Part shown: one piece after another, positions 32,297 through 39,367 of the stretch | Numbering within the stretch: the first letter of the stretch is position 1 | Layout of the letters: each line of letters starts with the position of its first letter | DNA from: Lachnospiraceae bacterium | Lineage (GTDB): Bacteria; Bacillota; Clostridia; Lachnospirales; Lachnospiraceae | Assembly: GCA_017540605.1 (NCBI GenBank) | Contig: JAFYAS010000056.1 | Span: 1-39,367, forward strand | DNA length: 39,367 nt | Direction of reading: 5' to 3' | The notes under the pieces: generated by a model | Told to the model about the DNA's origin: nothing | Databases searched by the model: none | The model's input: only the letters and a program-made list of their open reading frames with translations | Translations under genes and position numbers: made by a program

Positions 32297-35200
32297 TTAC
32301 TTTACTACTACCTTCACACCAACGTTCTTCTTGGTGAATATCTTCTTGTACTTCTTAACGAATTGCTTATTAAGCTTCTTGTTGCCAAGATCAACCTTGA
32401 CCGTCTTAACCTTACTTCCCTTTAATGCATTCTTTACCGCCTTTTTAGTAAGTTTCACAGACTTAATAACAAGTGTCTTGACCTTGGTTCCCTTTAGTGC
32501 ATTCTTGCCGATCTTCTTGACCTTAGCCGGCAGGATAAGGTTTTTAAGTGATGTACAGCCGTAAAATGCATTCTCACCTACGGTCTCAATATTCTCACTT
32601 AATTCTACCGTCTCGATAGTTTTATTACCCTTAAATGCGTTCTTTGAAACTTCAGTTACCTTGTATTTAACTCCGTCATAAGTAACTGTTTTAGGAACTA
32701 TAATCTTCTTTGCTTTAGCATCGGTGGATTTCTTGAATGTTGCTTTGGGCTCTTCCCCTGTCTTAGAGGTTACAACTAACTGTACCTTAGCCTCAGCAAC
32801 AGAAAGAATTGTTCCTGCTTTCTTAACTTCAGGGGTTTCAACCGGTGTTGTATCCTGCGGCTTATCTGCAGGGGGTTCAACCTGAGGTGTATCCTGTGGC
32901 TTATCAGAAGGTGTTTCAACTTGAGGTGTATCCTGCGGCTTATCAGCCGGTTTATCACTCGGGTTGTCACTCTGTTTTGCAACCTGTGGTATATCTTCTA
33001 CATCCTTTGTCTGAGTTGTAAACATTGTATTCTTAAATGTTGCCGTATAGGTTGTTGTACCCTTCTTCTCGGTTGTTGCCGCTTCTTTTAACTTGGAAGA
33101 TATGGAAGCCTTCTCGGTAACTTTGTGTCCTTCAACACTTTCAGTGCAGCCTTCACTCTTACAGATCACCGTTGCAGTACAGCTCTTTCCATCATCTGAC
33201 CATGTATATGTAGGCTCACCGTAATCATGGCCTTTAGTTACCTTGATCTTGATATTCTCAACCACATTATAATTAGTCGTATCAGTCGGGGTATACTTTA
33301 CATTAACCGTATTCTCACCAAGATCAAGCACCTGATCAATATCGGCAAATGAAAATCCGTCGCCAAGTGTAATATCATTTAGTGTCTGATCACAGGCTAT
33401 CTCCTTGTCCTCAGGCACTTCATAGGTAGGATCTGCCTTTGTCACTGAAAGCTTACCCTTCTTGTAGGTAATATCATAATTAGATGTAACATCAGAATCA
33501 CCCTTCTTTATTACTGCTGCACTTGGAACATTGTCACTGCTTCCTACATCTGTCTGTGTTCCGGTCACCGTAACTTTGCTTATCACGTCACCTTTGGCAA
33601 GATCGTTCTCTGAAACGGTGTAACCATCCTTCGTAAGTGCATCTCCATCATATGGTTTGCTTGCACTATCAGCAGTGATTGAAATTGGCTTTTTAGCTAT
33701 CGTTACGGAAACACTATCGGCCTCGGAATCATTATAATTATCATTTCCCACAACCTTGTACCATACATAATATGTCTTGGCGCCTGTTGCAGTGGGAATA
33801 TCTTCACTCCAGCCCTCTGTTGGAGCACTCTCGTCATCATCGCCGATGACATACTGCATCTGGCCGTTTTCCGACTCACCCTGCTCTACTAGCTCTAGTG
33901 AAGAACCATCGTATTCCAGATCTTCCTTTGCTGTCGGAGTGGTGATCGTATCAGTCGGGATATCCGCCTTATTCACCAAAAGAGTTACCTCACAACTTGT
34001 CGTTTTATAATTCATCGTATCATTCGGAGTGAAAATAACCTCGTAACACGTCTTATTGCTATCCGAAACAGTGGGTTTGATCGTCATATCGCTCCAAGTA
34101 AATTTACCATCCACTGCCGCCTCGCCATTTGACAAAGTGCTGTCAGCAAGTGTTTTTCCATAAGTAATCGCAGATGCTTCAGGAACAGTCGTAATAATCG
34201 GTATCGCCTTATTTACTGTAATCGCTACTACCCCTTCAATGGGCTCATAAACAACATTCGTAGGAGTAAATACCCAAGTTGCTGATGTGGTTCCGGCTGA
34301 AGGAACAACCGTAGGTGTCTTCCAGGAAATGGATCCTGCTATAACATTTGAAGTATTACCCTTCTCCACAAAGACAGCTGTATCTGTCTTAAAAGTCAAA
34401 GCGGAAATCGCTTCACCATATGTCAGAGTACTCTTATTTAATACGATCGAAGTTCCATCTTTCAACGCCACCTTCTTCGTATCTGAAAGTTTGATTTTAA
34501 CTGTGATCGTAAAATCCGTATAGTTTAATGTCTCTGCCTTTATGGTGATGATACCTGTCGTACCTATTGTACCGGGATCTGCGGTATAGCTCAGTATTCC
34601 ATCCACTACTGTCGGATCATCAGAATAGGACAAATCCCCTGATTTCGTCACAATATAATCATAAGTTCCGCAATCCTCAGGAAGCAATGCTGCTATATCT
34701 ATACTTTCCTCGCTTCCTGTGCTATAGAAATAACTCATGCTGATCTCCGATACGTCCGATGCGGTTTTCTTTGTGATAGCTGCCGTCACACCAGTGGGCT
34801 GCGCGGAGAGTATATAATTATTTGACGATTCACCGGAAAGGCTAAATCCGCTAAATGTGACAGTCTTGTCCGTACCGACATTGGCATTATCGAACGTCGC
34901 TGAGCCACCTGTCACGGTAACGTCATCATTTCCTACCTTGCCGGAAACTATGGCTGTTCCCGTTATCGTTGCAGCAGTCGTACCATCATAAGTCTTACCT
35001 GTAACAGTCACGCCTGTGATAGTCACGGGCTTTGGCGTAATATCTGCCGTCACATCGTCAGGCTGTGCAGAGAGCGTGTAATTATTTGACGATTCACCGG
35101 AAAGGCTAAATCCGCTAAATGTGACGGTCTTGTCCGTACCGACATTGGCATTATCGAACGTCGCTGAGCCACCTGTCACGGTAACGTCATCATTTCCTAC

Positions 35201-36961
35201 CTTGCCGGAAACTATGGCTGTTCCCGTTATCGTCGCGGCTGTAGTTCCGTCATATTCCTTATCTTCGACAGACAGGCCCGTGATAGTGACAGGCTTCTTA
35301 TCAATTTTAAAAGTTGCTTCTGCAGTGCCCCCCTTATAATTGGCTGTTTCTGCAATGGTCGCAATCACTGTATACTCAATATTACTCGCATTAGTCGGAA
35401 CGACATCGGATAAAGTAGCACCATTCGCATTCATTTTATAACGATATGTCACAGCGCCGCCGCCCGGATTACTTTCCGCTGTCACACTCGGACTATTAGG
35501 CGTATCCCCATAAGTCCAGTCCGTGATGCTGACAATGGGCGTGATTGACTTTTTCTCGATTTCAAATGTCTTTGTCACCTCTTCGCCCGCGTACTTTCCC
35601 AGACCTGTGACGGTCACATCATAAACTCCCGCATTGACGCAATTTTCAGGTAGGGTGACAGTATAATCCGTTCCTTCCTTTAACTCTTTATTAACAATGT
35701 TCTTGACCGTGACAACAGGTATCAGCGACTCGCCAGTGTAGGTTTGAGATTCAATAGAGGGTACTCTTAGCTTGAGAGCGGAAGTGAACTTCACCTTGCC
35801 ATCCTCATTCAGCATGCTAACATAATCCTCATTGTCGCTGATAAATTTCTCCGCATCGGAAGCCTTAAGTTTCTTATACGTGGCGTCATCGCCACTGTCC
35901 GCTTGTGCGACAGTATCTACATAATTGTAATCGAAAACACGGATCTCAGCTCCGTCCTCAAGAGCTTTTATAACGTTGATGTCCAAGTTCCACCAGGACG
36001 ACGCCCTCACATCATTTGCCGATCCCCCCTCGTACCGCTTCGTCTGTTCATCTAGTGTGCCTCCACTTACATTGCCTCGTATAACAGGTGTTCCGCCGAC
36101 GCTGAATATGCAATCATCAAAAAATACGCCGCCGCCATTATCACTTTCGCAGTTGTTGCCCTCTATTGTACCTCCGGTCATCGTAAATGTGCCGTATCCT
36201 GCGCTCACACCGCCGCCCCACATCTTCGCACTGTTACCGGCGATCTTTCCTCCCGCCATGGTGAACACAGAGTCTGAGTTTCCGAGATAAACACCACCAC
36301 CGTTGCCATAAGTCGACATCGCCTTGTTTCCCTCTATCAGGCCTCCGGTCATCGTAAACGTGCCGTTGGATGCGGTCACGCCGCCACCACGTGCGGCCGT
36401 ATTGCCAGCGATGGCACCTCCTGTCATAGTAAAGGAACCTCCGGAGACGTAGACACCACCGCCAAAGCGATCCGTCACATTGCCGGTGATCATGCCACCC
36501 TCCAAGGTAAATGCCCCGGAACAATCCACAGCACCACCAAAATCATGGTTACCGCCGGTGATCTTGCCGGCGCCGTAAGGATGTGATGAATCCTTGCTGC
36601 TGTCCTTAATCGTCAGATTGCTACCTTCGCCGATTGTAAAAACACAACCGTATTCTTCAGCTTCCTTGCCAGTCAACCCGCGATCAATGGTATGACCATT
36701 GAGGTCGAGGACAGCAGTTTCCCAATTGATGATCCAAAACGCTCCTGTCGCCTTTACGTCCTTCTGTAATGTAACTGTATTTACATCACCGGAAGTAGAA
36801 ACGGTGACCGCATCACTTGCCTTCAGATCATCCCAGCTTCCGACCTCAACCATGGTTGAGGTCGCCTGTACATGAAGCGCTGTACAAGGTATAAGTCCCG
36901 CCATCAGACAGATCGCGAGCAGAAGGTATAATACGCTTTTTGTCTCGTGTTTCAATTTCAT
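32297..36961 (-). CDS. Giant secreted protein with beta-helix, YDG/MBG repeats and LRR_5 end
   Basis: 1554 residues with a signal peptide (1-33). Residues about 110-300 form a right-handed beta-helix of repeats of the type GGG-V-...-FTMTGG-IEGN. Bacterial immunoglobulin-like modules follow (about 390-1290). They include two nearly identical YDG repeats (YDGTTAATITGTAIVSGKVG) and MBG-like repeats such as YTGESLIPVVTVKN and YDGDALTKDGYTVS. A Pro/Asp linker (DKPQDTPQVE, repeated) leads to a C-terminal LRR_5 region (AFKGNKTIETVELSENIETV, NAFYGCTSLKNL). No LPXTG is seen, so attachment may rely on the end domain or the protein is released. Probably an adhesin-type surface protein. AAGGAGAGA precedes the ATG. 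uvrB follows closely. Confidence 0.82.
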   Translation of the reverse strand: MKLKHETKSVLYLLLAICLMAGLIPCTALHVQATSTMVEVGSWDDLKASDAVTVSTSGDVNTVTLQKDVKATGAFWIINWETAVLDLNGHTIDRGLTGKEAEEYGCVFTIGEGSNLTIKDSSKDSSHPYGAGKITGGNHDFGGAVDCSGAFTLEGGMITGNVTDRFGGGVYVSGGSFTMTGGAIAGNTAARGGGVTASNGTFTMTGGLIEGNKAMSTYGNGGGVYLGNSDSVFTMAGGKIAGNSAKMWGGGVSAGYGTFTMTGGTIEGNNCESDNGGGVFFDDCIFSVGGTPVIRGNVSGGTLDEQTKRYEGGSANDVRASSWWNLDINVIKALEDGAEIRVFDYNYVDTVAQADSGDDATYKKLKASDAEKFISDNEDYVSMLNEDGKVKFTSALKLRVPSIESQTYTGESLIPVVTVKNIVNKELKEGTDYTVTLPENCVNAGVYDVTVTGLGKYAGEEVTKTFEIEKKSITPIVSITDWTYGDTPNSPSVTAESNPGGGAVTYRYKMNANGATLSDVVPTNASNIEYTVIATIAETANYKGGTAEATFKIDKKPVTITGLSVEDKEYDGTTAATITGTAIVSGKVGNDDVTVTGGSATFDNANVGTDKTVTFSGFSLSGESSNNYTLSAQPDDVTADITPKPVTITGVTVTGKTYDGTTAATITGTAIVSGKVGNDDVTVTGGSATFDNANVGTDKTVTFSGFSLSGESSNNYILSAQPTGVTAAITKKTASDVSEISMSYFYSTGSEESIDIAALLPEDCGTYDYIVTKSGDLSYSDDPTVVDGILSYTADPGTIGTTGIITIKAETLNYTDFTITVKIKLSDTKKVALKDGTSIVLNKSTLTYGEAISALTFKTDTAVFVEKGNTSNVIAGSISWKTPTVVPSAGTTSATWVFTPTNVVYEPIEGVVAITVNKAIPIITTVPEASAITYGKTLADSTLSNGEAAVDGKFTWSDMTIKPTVSDSNKTCYEVIFTPNDTMNYKTTSCEVTLLVNKADIPTDTITTPTAKEDLEYDGSSLELVEQGESENGQMQYVIGDDDESAPTEGWSEDIPTATGAKTYYVWYKVVGNDNYNDSEADSVSVTIAKKPISITADSASKPYDGDALTKDGYTVSENDLAKGDVISKVTVTGTQTDVGSSDNVPSAAVIKKGDSDVTSNYDITYKKGKLSVTKADPTYEVPEDKEIACDQTLNDITLGDGFSFADIDQVLDLGENTVNVKYTPTDTTNYNVVENIKIKVTKGHDYGEPTYTWSDDGKSCTATVICKSEGCTESVEGHKVTEKASISSKLKEAATTEKKGTTTYTATFKNTMFTTQTKDVEDIPQVAKQSDNPSDKPADKPQDTPQVETPSDKPQDTPQVEPPADKPQDTTPVETPEVKKAGTILSVAEAKVQLVVTSKTGEEPKATFKKSTDAKAKKIIVPKTVTYDGVKYKVTEVSKNAFKGNKTIETVELSENIETVGENAFYGCTSLKNLILPAKVKKIGKNALKGTKVKTLVIKSVKLTKKAVKNALKGSKVKTVKVDLGNKKLNKQFVKKYKKIFTKKNVGVKVVVK
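34817..35233. repeat. Recent 264-bp tandem duplication encoding two YDG repeats
   Basis: The blocks 34817-34969 and 35081-35233 are identical over 153 bp except for one base (A at 34862, G at 35126), with period 264 bp (88 codons). The DNA between the blocks has diverged more. This points to recent duplication or gene conversion and to a copy number that could vary between strains. Confidence 0.8.
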
Positions 36962-36996
36962 GATAATCTCTCCTTCGGTATATTTTATCTATATCA

Positions 36997-37200
36997 CCTA
37001 GTGCATCCGGTCCAGTTATTTAAGAACCGAGGCACTAGTGCATCGGCCGAAAAATAACTGGACTAATGCGCAGAATGCTTGCCCGAGAGTGCATACCTGA
37101 AAACGTAGGCGTAGCGGGCTACGCTGAGGCTTTCAGGTATGTTCTATCGGGATAAGCAGGCAAGCATTCGGTCCAGTTATTTAAGGATCGATGCACTAGG
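36997..37200. repeat. Approximately 200-bp element with perfect 11-bp terminal inverted repeats
   Basis: Ends are CCTAGTGCATC (36997-37007) and GATGCACTAGG (37190-37200). Inside, CGGTCCAGTTATTTAAG occurs at both ends as a direct repeat, with an inverted copy of its core (AATAACTGGAC) near 37043. The right half folds into a long stem: GAATGCTTGCC with GGCAAGCATTC, ATACCTGAAA with TTTCAGGTAT, GTAGC-GG-GCTAC at the tip. No ORF is present. It could be a MITE-like element or a structured RNA. Together with the next hairpin it fills the gap between the giant protein gene and lepB. Confidence 0.55.
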
Positions 37201-37202
37201 AC

Positions 37203-37238
37203 TCAGACCCCCTTACGACACGTCGTAAGGGGGTCTGA
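37203..37238. repeat. Perfect 17-bp palindrome downstream of lepB
   Basis: TCAGACCCCCTTACGAC pairs with GTCGTAAGGGGGTCTGA. It lies 20 nt after the lepB stop and probably ends that operon, though no T tract follows on the minus strand. Confidence 0.5.
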
Positions 37239-37257
37239 ACCCATTCTTTTATAACAG

Positions 37258-37911
37258 TTACTTTTCTATCTTCTTAAAGGGGAACATTTGGAATAAGGGA
37301 TGTCCCTTGATCTGCTTGATATTCACGGGCCCAACCTCCTTAAATCTTGAATCAAGACTTTCGTTTCGATTGTCACCCATACAGAAATACTCTTTGTCTG
37401 AGAGAGTTATCTCTTCCTCAGCCATACCGGGATCCTCAATGACCTCTCTGCCATACACATCCCCTTCAAGCTTCTCACCATTGATGTAGATATTGCCATC
37501 TTCATCAATACGGATCTTCTCTCCGGGAAGACCTATTATACGCTTTACATAAAGAGCTCCGGGATCGCTCTCATTTTCCGGATCAAAGATCACAATATCA
37601 AATCTGTCAAGGCCACCATAATATCTCGATACCTTTTCCATGAAAAGCTTCTCTCCATCATGAAGTGTATCCTTCATAGAATCCCCCCTTACTCTTACAG
37701 GCTGAGCTATAAAGATAACTATGATCAATGCTGTGACCACCGCCTGAATAATCAGCTTTGCATCTTCTATAAGCTCCTTATGAAGATCAAAGGGTTCGTC
37801 CTTCTCTTCCTGTTCCTTTTTATCCTTCTTTTTCGAGGTATCCTCTTCTATGGTTTCGCTACTTGTTTCTTCAACCTCTTCTACTGTTTCTTTTACTTCT
37901 TCGTCCTTCAT
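37258..37911 (-). CDS. lepB: Signal peptidase I
   Basis: 217 residues. A very acidic cytoplasmic start (about 1-50, rich in Glu and Lys) precedes one membrane helix (IIQAVVTALIIVIFIAQPV). The type I signal peptidase boxes follow: box B with the catalytic Ser (RGDSMKDTL), box D with the catalytic Lys (YVKRIIGLPGE) and box E (CMGDNRNESLDSR). It removes signal peptides from exported proteins such as those encoded throughout this window. The start ATG 37911 is 6 nt after the stop of a small ORF, whose stop TAG begins the TAGGAG ribosome site. Family fit is good. The length of the acidic start is somewhat unusual. Confidence 0.95.
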   Translation of the reverse strand: MKDEEVKETVEEVEETSSETIEEDTSKKKDKKEQEEKDEPFDLHKELIEDAKLIIQAVVTALIIVIFIAQPVRVRGDSMKDTLHDGEKLFMEKVSRYYGGLDRFDIVIFDPENESDPGALYVKRIIGLPGEKIRIDEDGNIYINGEKLEGDVYGREVIEDPGMAEEEITLSDKEYFCMGDNRNESLDSRFKEVGPVNIKQIKGHPLFQMFPFKKIEK

Positions 37912-37919
37912 CTTAACTC

Positions 37920-38096
37920 CTACAGCTTGCCATCGGCATGCTTTTCCAATATCTCTTCAAATCTCTTGTTGGATGCCTCAACCTCAGCATCACTTAAGCC
38001 TATATCAAACTCCTCATCGCTCACGTTCTTGTTCTTCTCTCCGAGCTCCTTCAAGAGTCCTGCCATCTCATTCTCATCAAAAAAATTCTGATCCAT
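37920..38096 (-). CDS. Small acidic protein encoded upstream of lepB
   Basis: 58 residues, MDQNFFDENEMAGLLKELG at the start and RFEEILEKHADGKL at the end. It is strongly acidic, predicted helical, without membrane segment or Cys. A good ribosome site (GGAGGAG) is 5 nt before the ATG, and a TTG-type promoter lies further upstream. Its stop codon overlaps the lepB ribosome site, so the two are translationally coupled. I do not recognise a family. The organisation supports a real gene. Confidence 0.7.
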   Translation of the reverse strand: MDQNFFDENEMAGLLKELGEKNKNVSDEEFDIGLSDAEVEASNKRFEEILEKHADGKL

Positions 38097-38164
38097 AATA
38101 CTCCTCCAATAATCAAATCTTTTTTCGCTCCCGACATCATGCCGGAGTTACACCCACAATCCAC

Positions 38165-38193
38165 ATTATACCAAAAATATACGCCTGCCGCAA
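38165..38193 (-). promoter_or_regulatory. Promoter of the small ORF-lepB operon, overlapping the pckA terminator
   Basis: Minus strand: TTGCGG (38193-38188), 17-nt spacer, TATAAT (38170-38165), about 70 nt before ATG 38096. The -35 lies inside the pckA terminator hairpin. Confidence 0.5.
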
Positions 38194-38210
38194 CACTGCG
38201 ACAGGCGTAT
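38171..38210 (-). terminator. Terminator of pckA
   Basis: ATACGCCTG (38179-38187) pairs with CAGGCGTAT (38202-38210), with further pairing of GC-AACACT-GC inside, followed on the minus strand by ATTTTTGG. It lies about 30 nt after the pckA stop. Confidence 0.78.
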
Positions 38211-38241
38211 TTTCTAAAATTTATCTTACGATAGCTTATAA

Positions 38242-39367
38242 TTATAACTGAGGACCTGCTGAAACAAGTGCCTTACCTGCTTCGTTGTTCTCATACTTCT
38301 TGAAGTTCTTTGTGAATCTCTCAGCAAGATCCTTTGCCTTTGCCTCCCACTCAGAAGCATCAGCGTAGGTATCGCGAGGATCGAGGATCTCGGTTGAAAC
38401 TCCGGGAAGCTCTGTAGGAACCTCGAAATCGAAGATAGGGATCTTCTTTGTAGGAGCATTGTTGATGTCACCGCTAAGGATCGCATCAATGATTCCTCTG
38501 GTATCAGGAATAGAGATACGCTTTCCGGTTCCGTTCCATCCGGTATTTACGAGGTAAGCCTTAGCTCCGCTCTTCTTCATCTTCTTAACGAGCTCCTCGC
38601 CGTACTTTGTAGGATGAAGCTCGAGGAATGCCTGACCAAAGCAAGCTGAGAATGTAGGTGTAGGCTCTGTAATTCCTCTCTCTGTTCCTGCAAGCTTAGC
38701 TGTGAAGCCTGAAAGGAAGTAGTACTGAGTCTGCTCAGGTGTAAGGATAGATACGGGAGGAAGTACTCCGAACGCATCAGCTGAAAGGAATATTACATTA
38801 TCAGCTGCAGGACCTGCAGATGTAGGATTAACGTTAAGAACAATATTCTTAATGTGATCGATAGGATAAGATACACGAGTATTCTCTGTAACGCTCTTAT
38901 CTGCGAAATCGATCTTACCGTTAGCATCGACTGTTACGTTCTCAAGAAGAGCGTTTCTCTTAATAGCGTTGTAGATATCGGGCGCTGATTCCTTATCGAG
39001 GTTGATAACCTTAGCATAGCATCCACCCTCGAAGTTGAATACGCCGTTATCATCCCAACCGTGCTCATCGTCACCAATAAGCAGACGCTTCGGATCGGTA
39101 GAAAGGGTTGTTTTGCCGGTGCCGGAAAGGCCGAAGAATATAGCTGTATTTTCACCGTTTAGGTCGGTATTCGCAGAACAGTGCATTGATGCAATACCCT
39201 TAAGCGGCAAATAGTAGTTCATCATCGAGAACATACCCTTTTTCATTTCGCCGCCGTACCATGTATTGATTATAACCTGTTCACGGCTTGTTATATTGAA
39301 AACTGCCGCCGTTTCGGAATTAAGACCTAACTCTTTATAATTCTCCACCTTTGCTTTTGAAGCATTA
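38242..39367 (-). CDS. pckA: Phosphoenolpyruvate carboxykinase (ATP), C-terminal part, runs off the right edge
   Basis: About 375 residues of the C-terminal two thirds (the family is about 530) lie in the window. The frame is open to the right edge, so the apparent start at GTG 39348 is not the gene start. Visible are the kinase-1a P-loop [14 protein letters not shown], kinase-2 [22 protein letters not shown] with metal-binding Asp, [18 protein letters not shown] with substrate-binding Lys, and [17 protein letters not shown]. It interconverts oxaloacetate and PEP plus CO2 using ATP/ADP. In rumen and gut anaerobes it often runs in the carboxylating direction. Codon use suggests high expression. 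A terminator follows. Confidence 0.97.
   Translation of the reverse strand, partial: NASKAKVENYKELGLNSETAAVFNITSREQVIINTWYGGEMKKGMFSMMNYYLPLKGIASMHCSANTDLNGENTAIFFGLSGTGKTTLSTDPKRLLIGDDEHGWDDNGVFNFEGGCYAKVINLDKESAPDIYNAIKRNALLENVTVDANGKIDFADKSVTENTRVSYPIDHIKNIVLNVNPTSAGPAADNVIFLSADAFGVLPPVSILTPEQTQYYFLSGFTAKLAGTERGITEPTPTFSACFGQAFLELHPTKYGEELVKKMKKSGAKAYLVNTGWNGTGKRISIPDTRGIIDAILSGDINNAPTKKIPIFDFEVPTELPGVSTEILDPRDTYADASEWEAKAKDLAERFTKNFKKYENNEAGKALVSAGPQL

Noticed and set aside
32776-32982. Arg- and Ile-rich 68-residue frame
   Set aside because: It is a frame shadow of the repeated Pro/Asp linker of the giant surface protein.
34776-35300. Repeats here as a CRISPR array
   Set aside because: There are only two units of 264 bp, in frame within a coding region, with no spacer pattern.

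Overview
The window looks like a chromosomal segment from a Lachnospiraceae-type anaerobic Firmicute (Butyrivibrio/Pseudobutyrivibrio-like). This is inferred from moderately low GC, strong AGGAGG-type ribosome sites, TTGaca-17-TAtAAT promoters, the NifU-like/GGGtGRT gene pair, a TSCPD protein, BspA-like LRR_5 surface proteins and an ATP-type PEP carboxykinase. No species call is possible from sequence alone.

Region 1 (1-14,700) is the most interesting part: a divergent agr-type peptide quorum-sensing locus that has been duplicated and partly decayed. The best preserved unit, on the minus strand, reads agrD (12347-12159), a secreted subtilisin-like protease with a C-terminal HxxxDxxxH domain (12169-10133), a BspA-like LRR protein (10001-8841), agrB (8835-8257) and a strong terminator (8231-8195). 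Divergent from it, on the plus strand, are a LytTR response regulator (12601) and an AgrC-like GHKL histidine kinase (13337-14704). The gap between the two arms carries three copies of a 12-bp box, CGTATGAACAAC, likely bound by the LytTR regulator. A second unit (6926-3388) keeps the protease and LRR genes but has lost agrD, has decayed boxes and a truncated agrB. A third unit enters from the left edge (516 to 1) with its own agrD, protease start and intact boxes. It keeps the regulator promoter, but no regulator gene follows. The two AgrD peptides share an identical C-terminal tail but differ in leader and predicted ring (CLIFW versus CRLCW). Between units lie broken copies of an EYKSPD-motif nuclease-like gene and of a DUF1294-metallophosphoesterase fusion, of which one copy (910-1869) is intact. 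The protease of the best preserved unit has a stop codon inside its signal peptide.

Region 2 (14,738-18,342) holds a minus-strand operon: a 761-residue secreted LRR_5 protein, a TSCPD protein and a DUF4230 membrane protein. Upstream is an approximately 140-nt imperfect hairpin. Region 3 (18,343-27,167, plus strand) carries a histidine phosphatase, a NifU-like/GGGtGRT pair, a MATE exporter with a possibly leaderless message, a 1242-residue EAL-histidine kinase-receiver-HPt hybrid, and its partner with tandem receivers.

Region 4 (27,172-39,367, minus strand) has an EF-G-like GTPase, a CDF metal transporter, uvrB, a 1554-residue secreted repeat protein, an approximately 200-bp inverted-repeat element, signal peptidase I preceded by a 58-residue acidic ORF, and the 3' part of pckA. 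No tRNA, rRNA, CRISPR array or complete transposon was seen.

How the parts may work together (inference): AgrB would trim AgrD, the AIP would be sensed by the AgrC-like kinase, and the LytTR regulator would bind the shared boxes. That would switch on both itself and the agrD-protease-LRR-agrB operon, with the other copies as satellite targets. The protease may be a quorum-controlled exoenzyme or may take part in peptide maturation.
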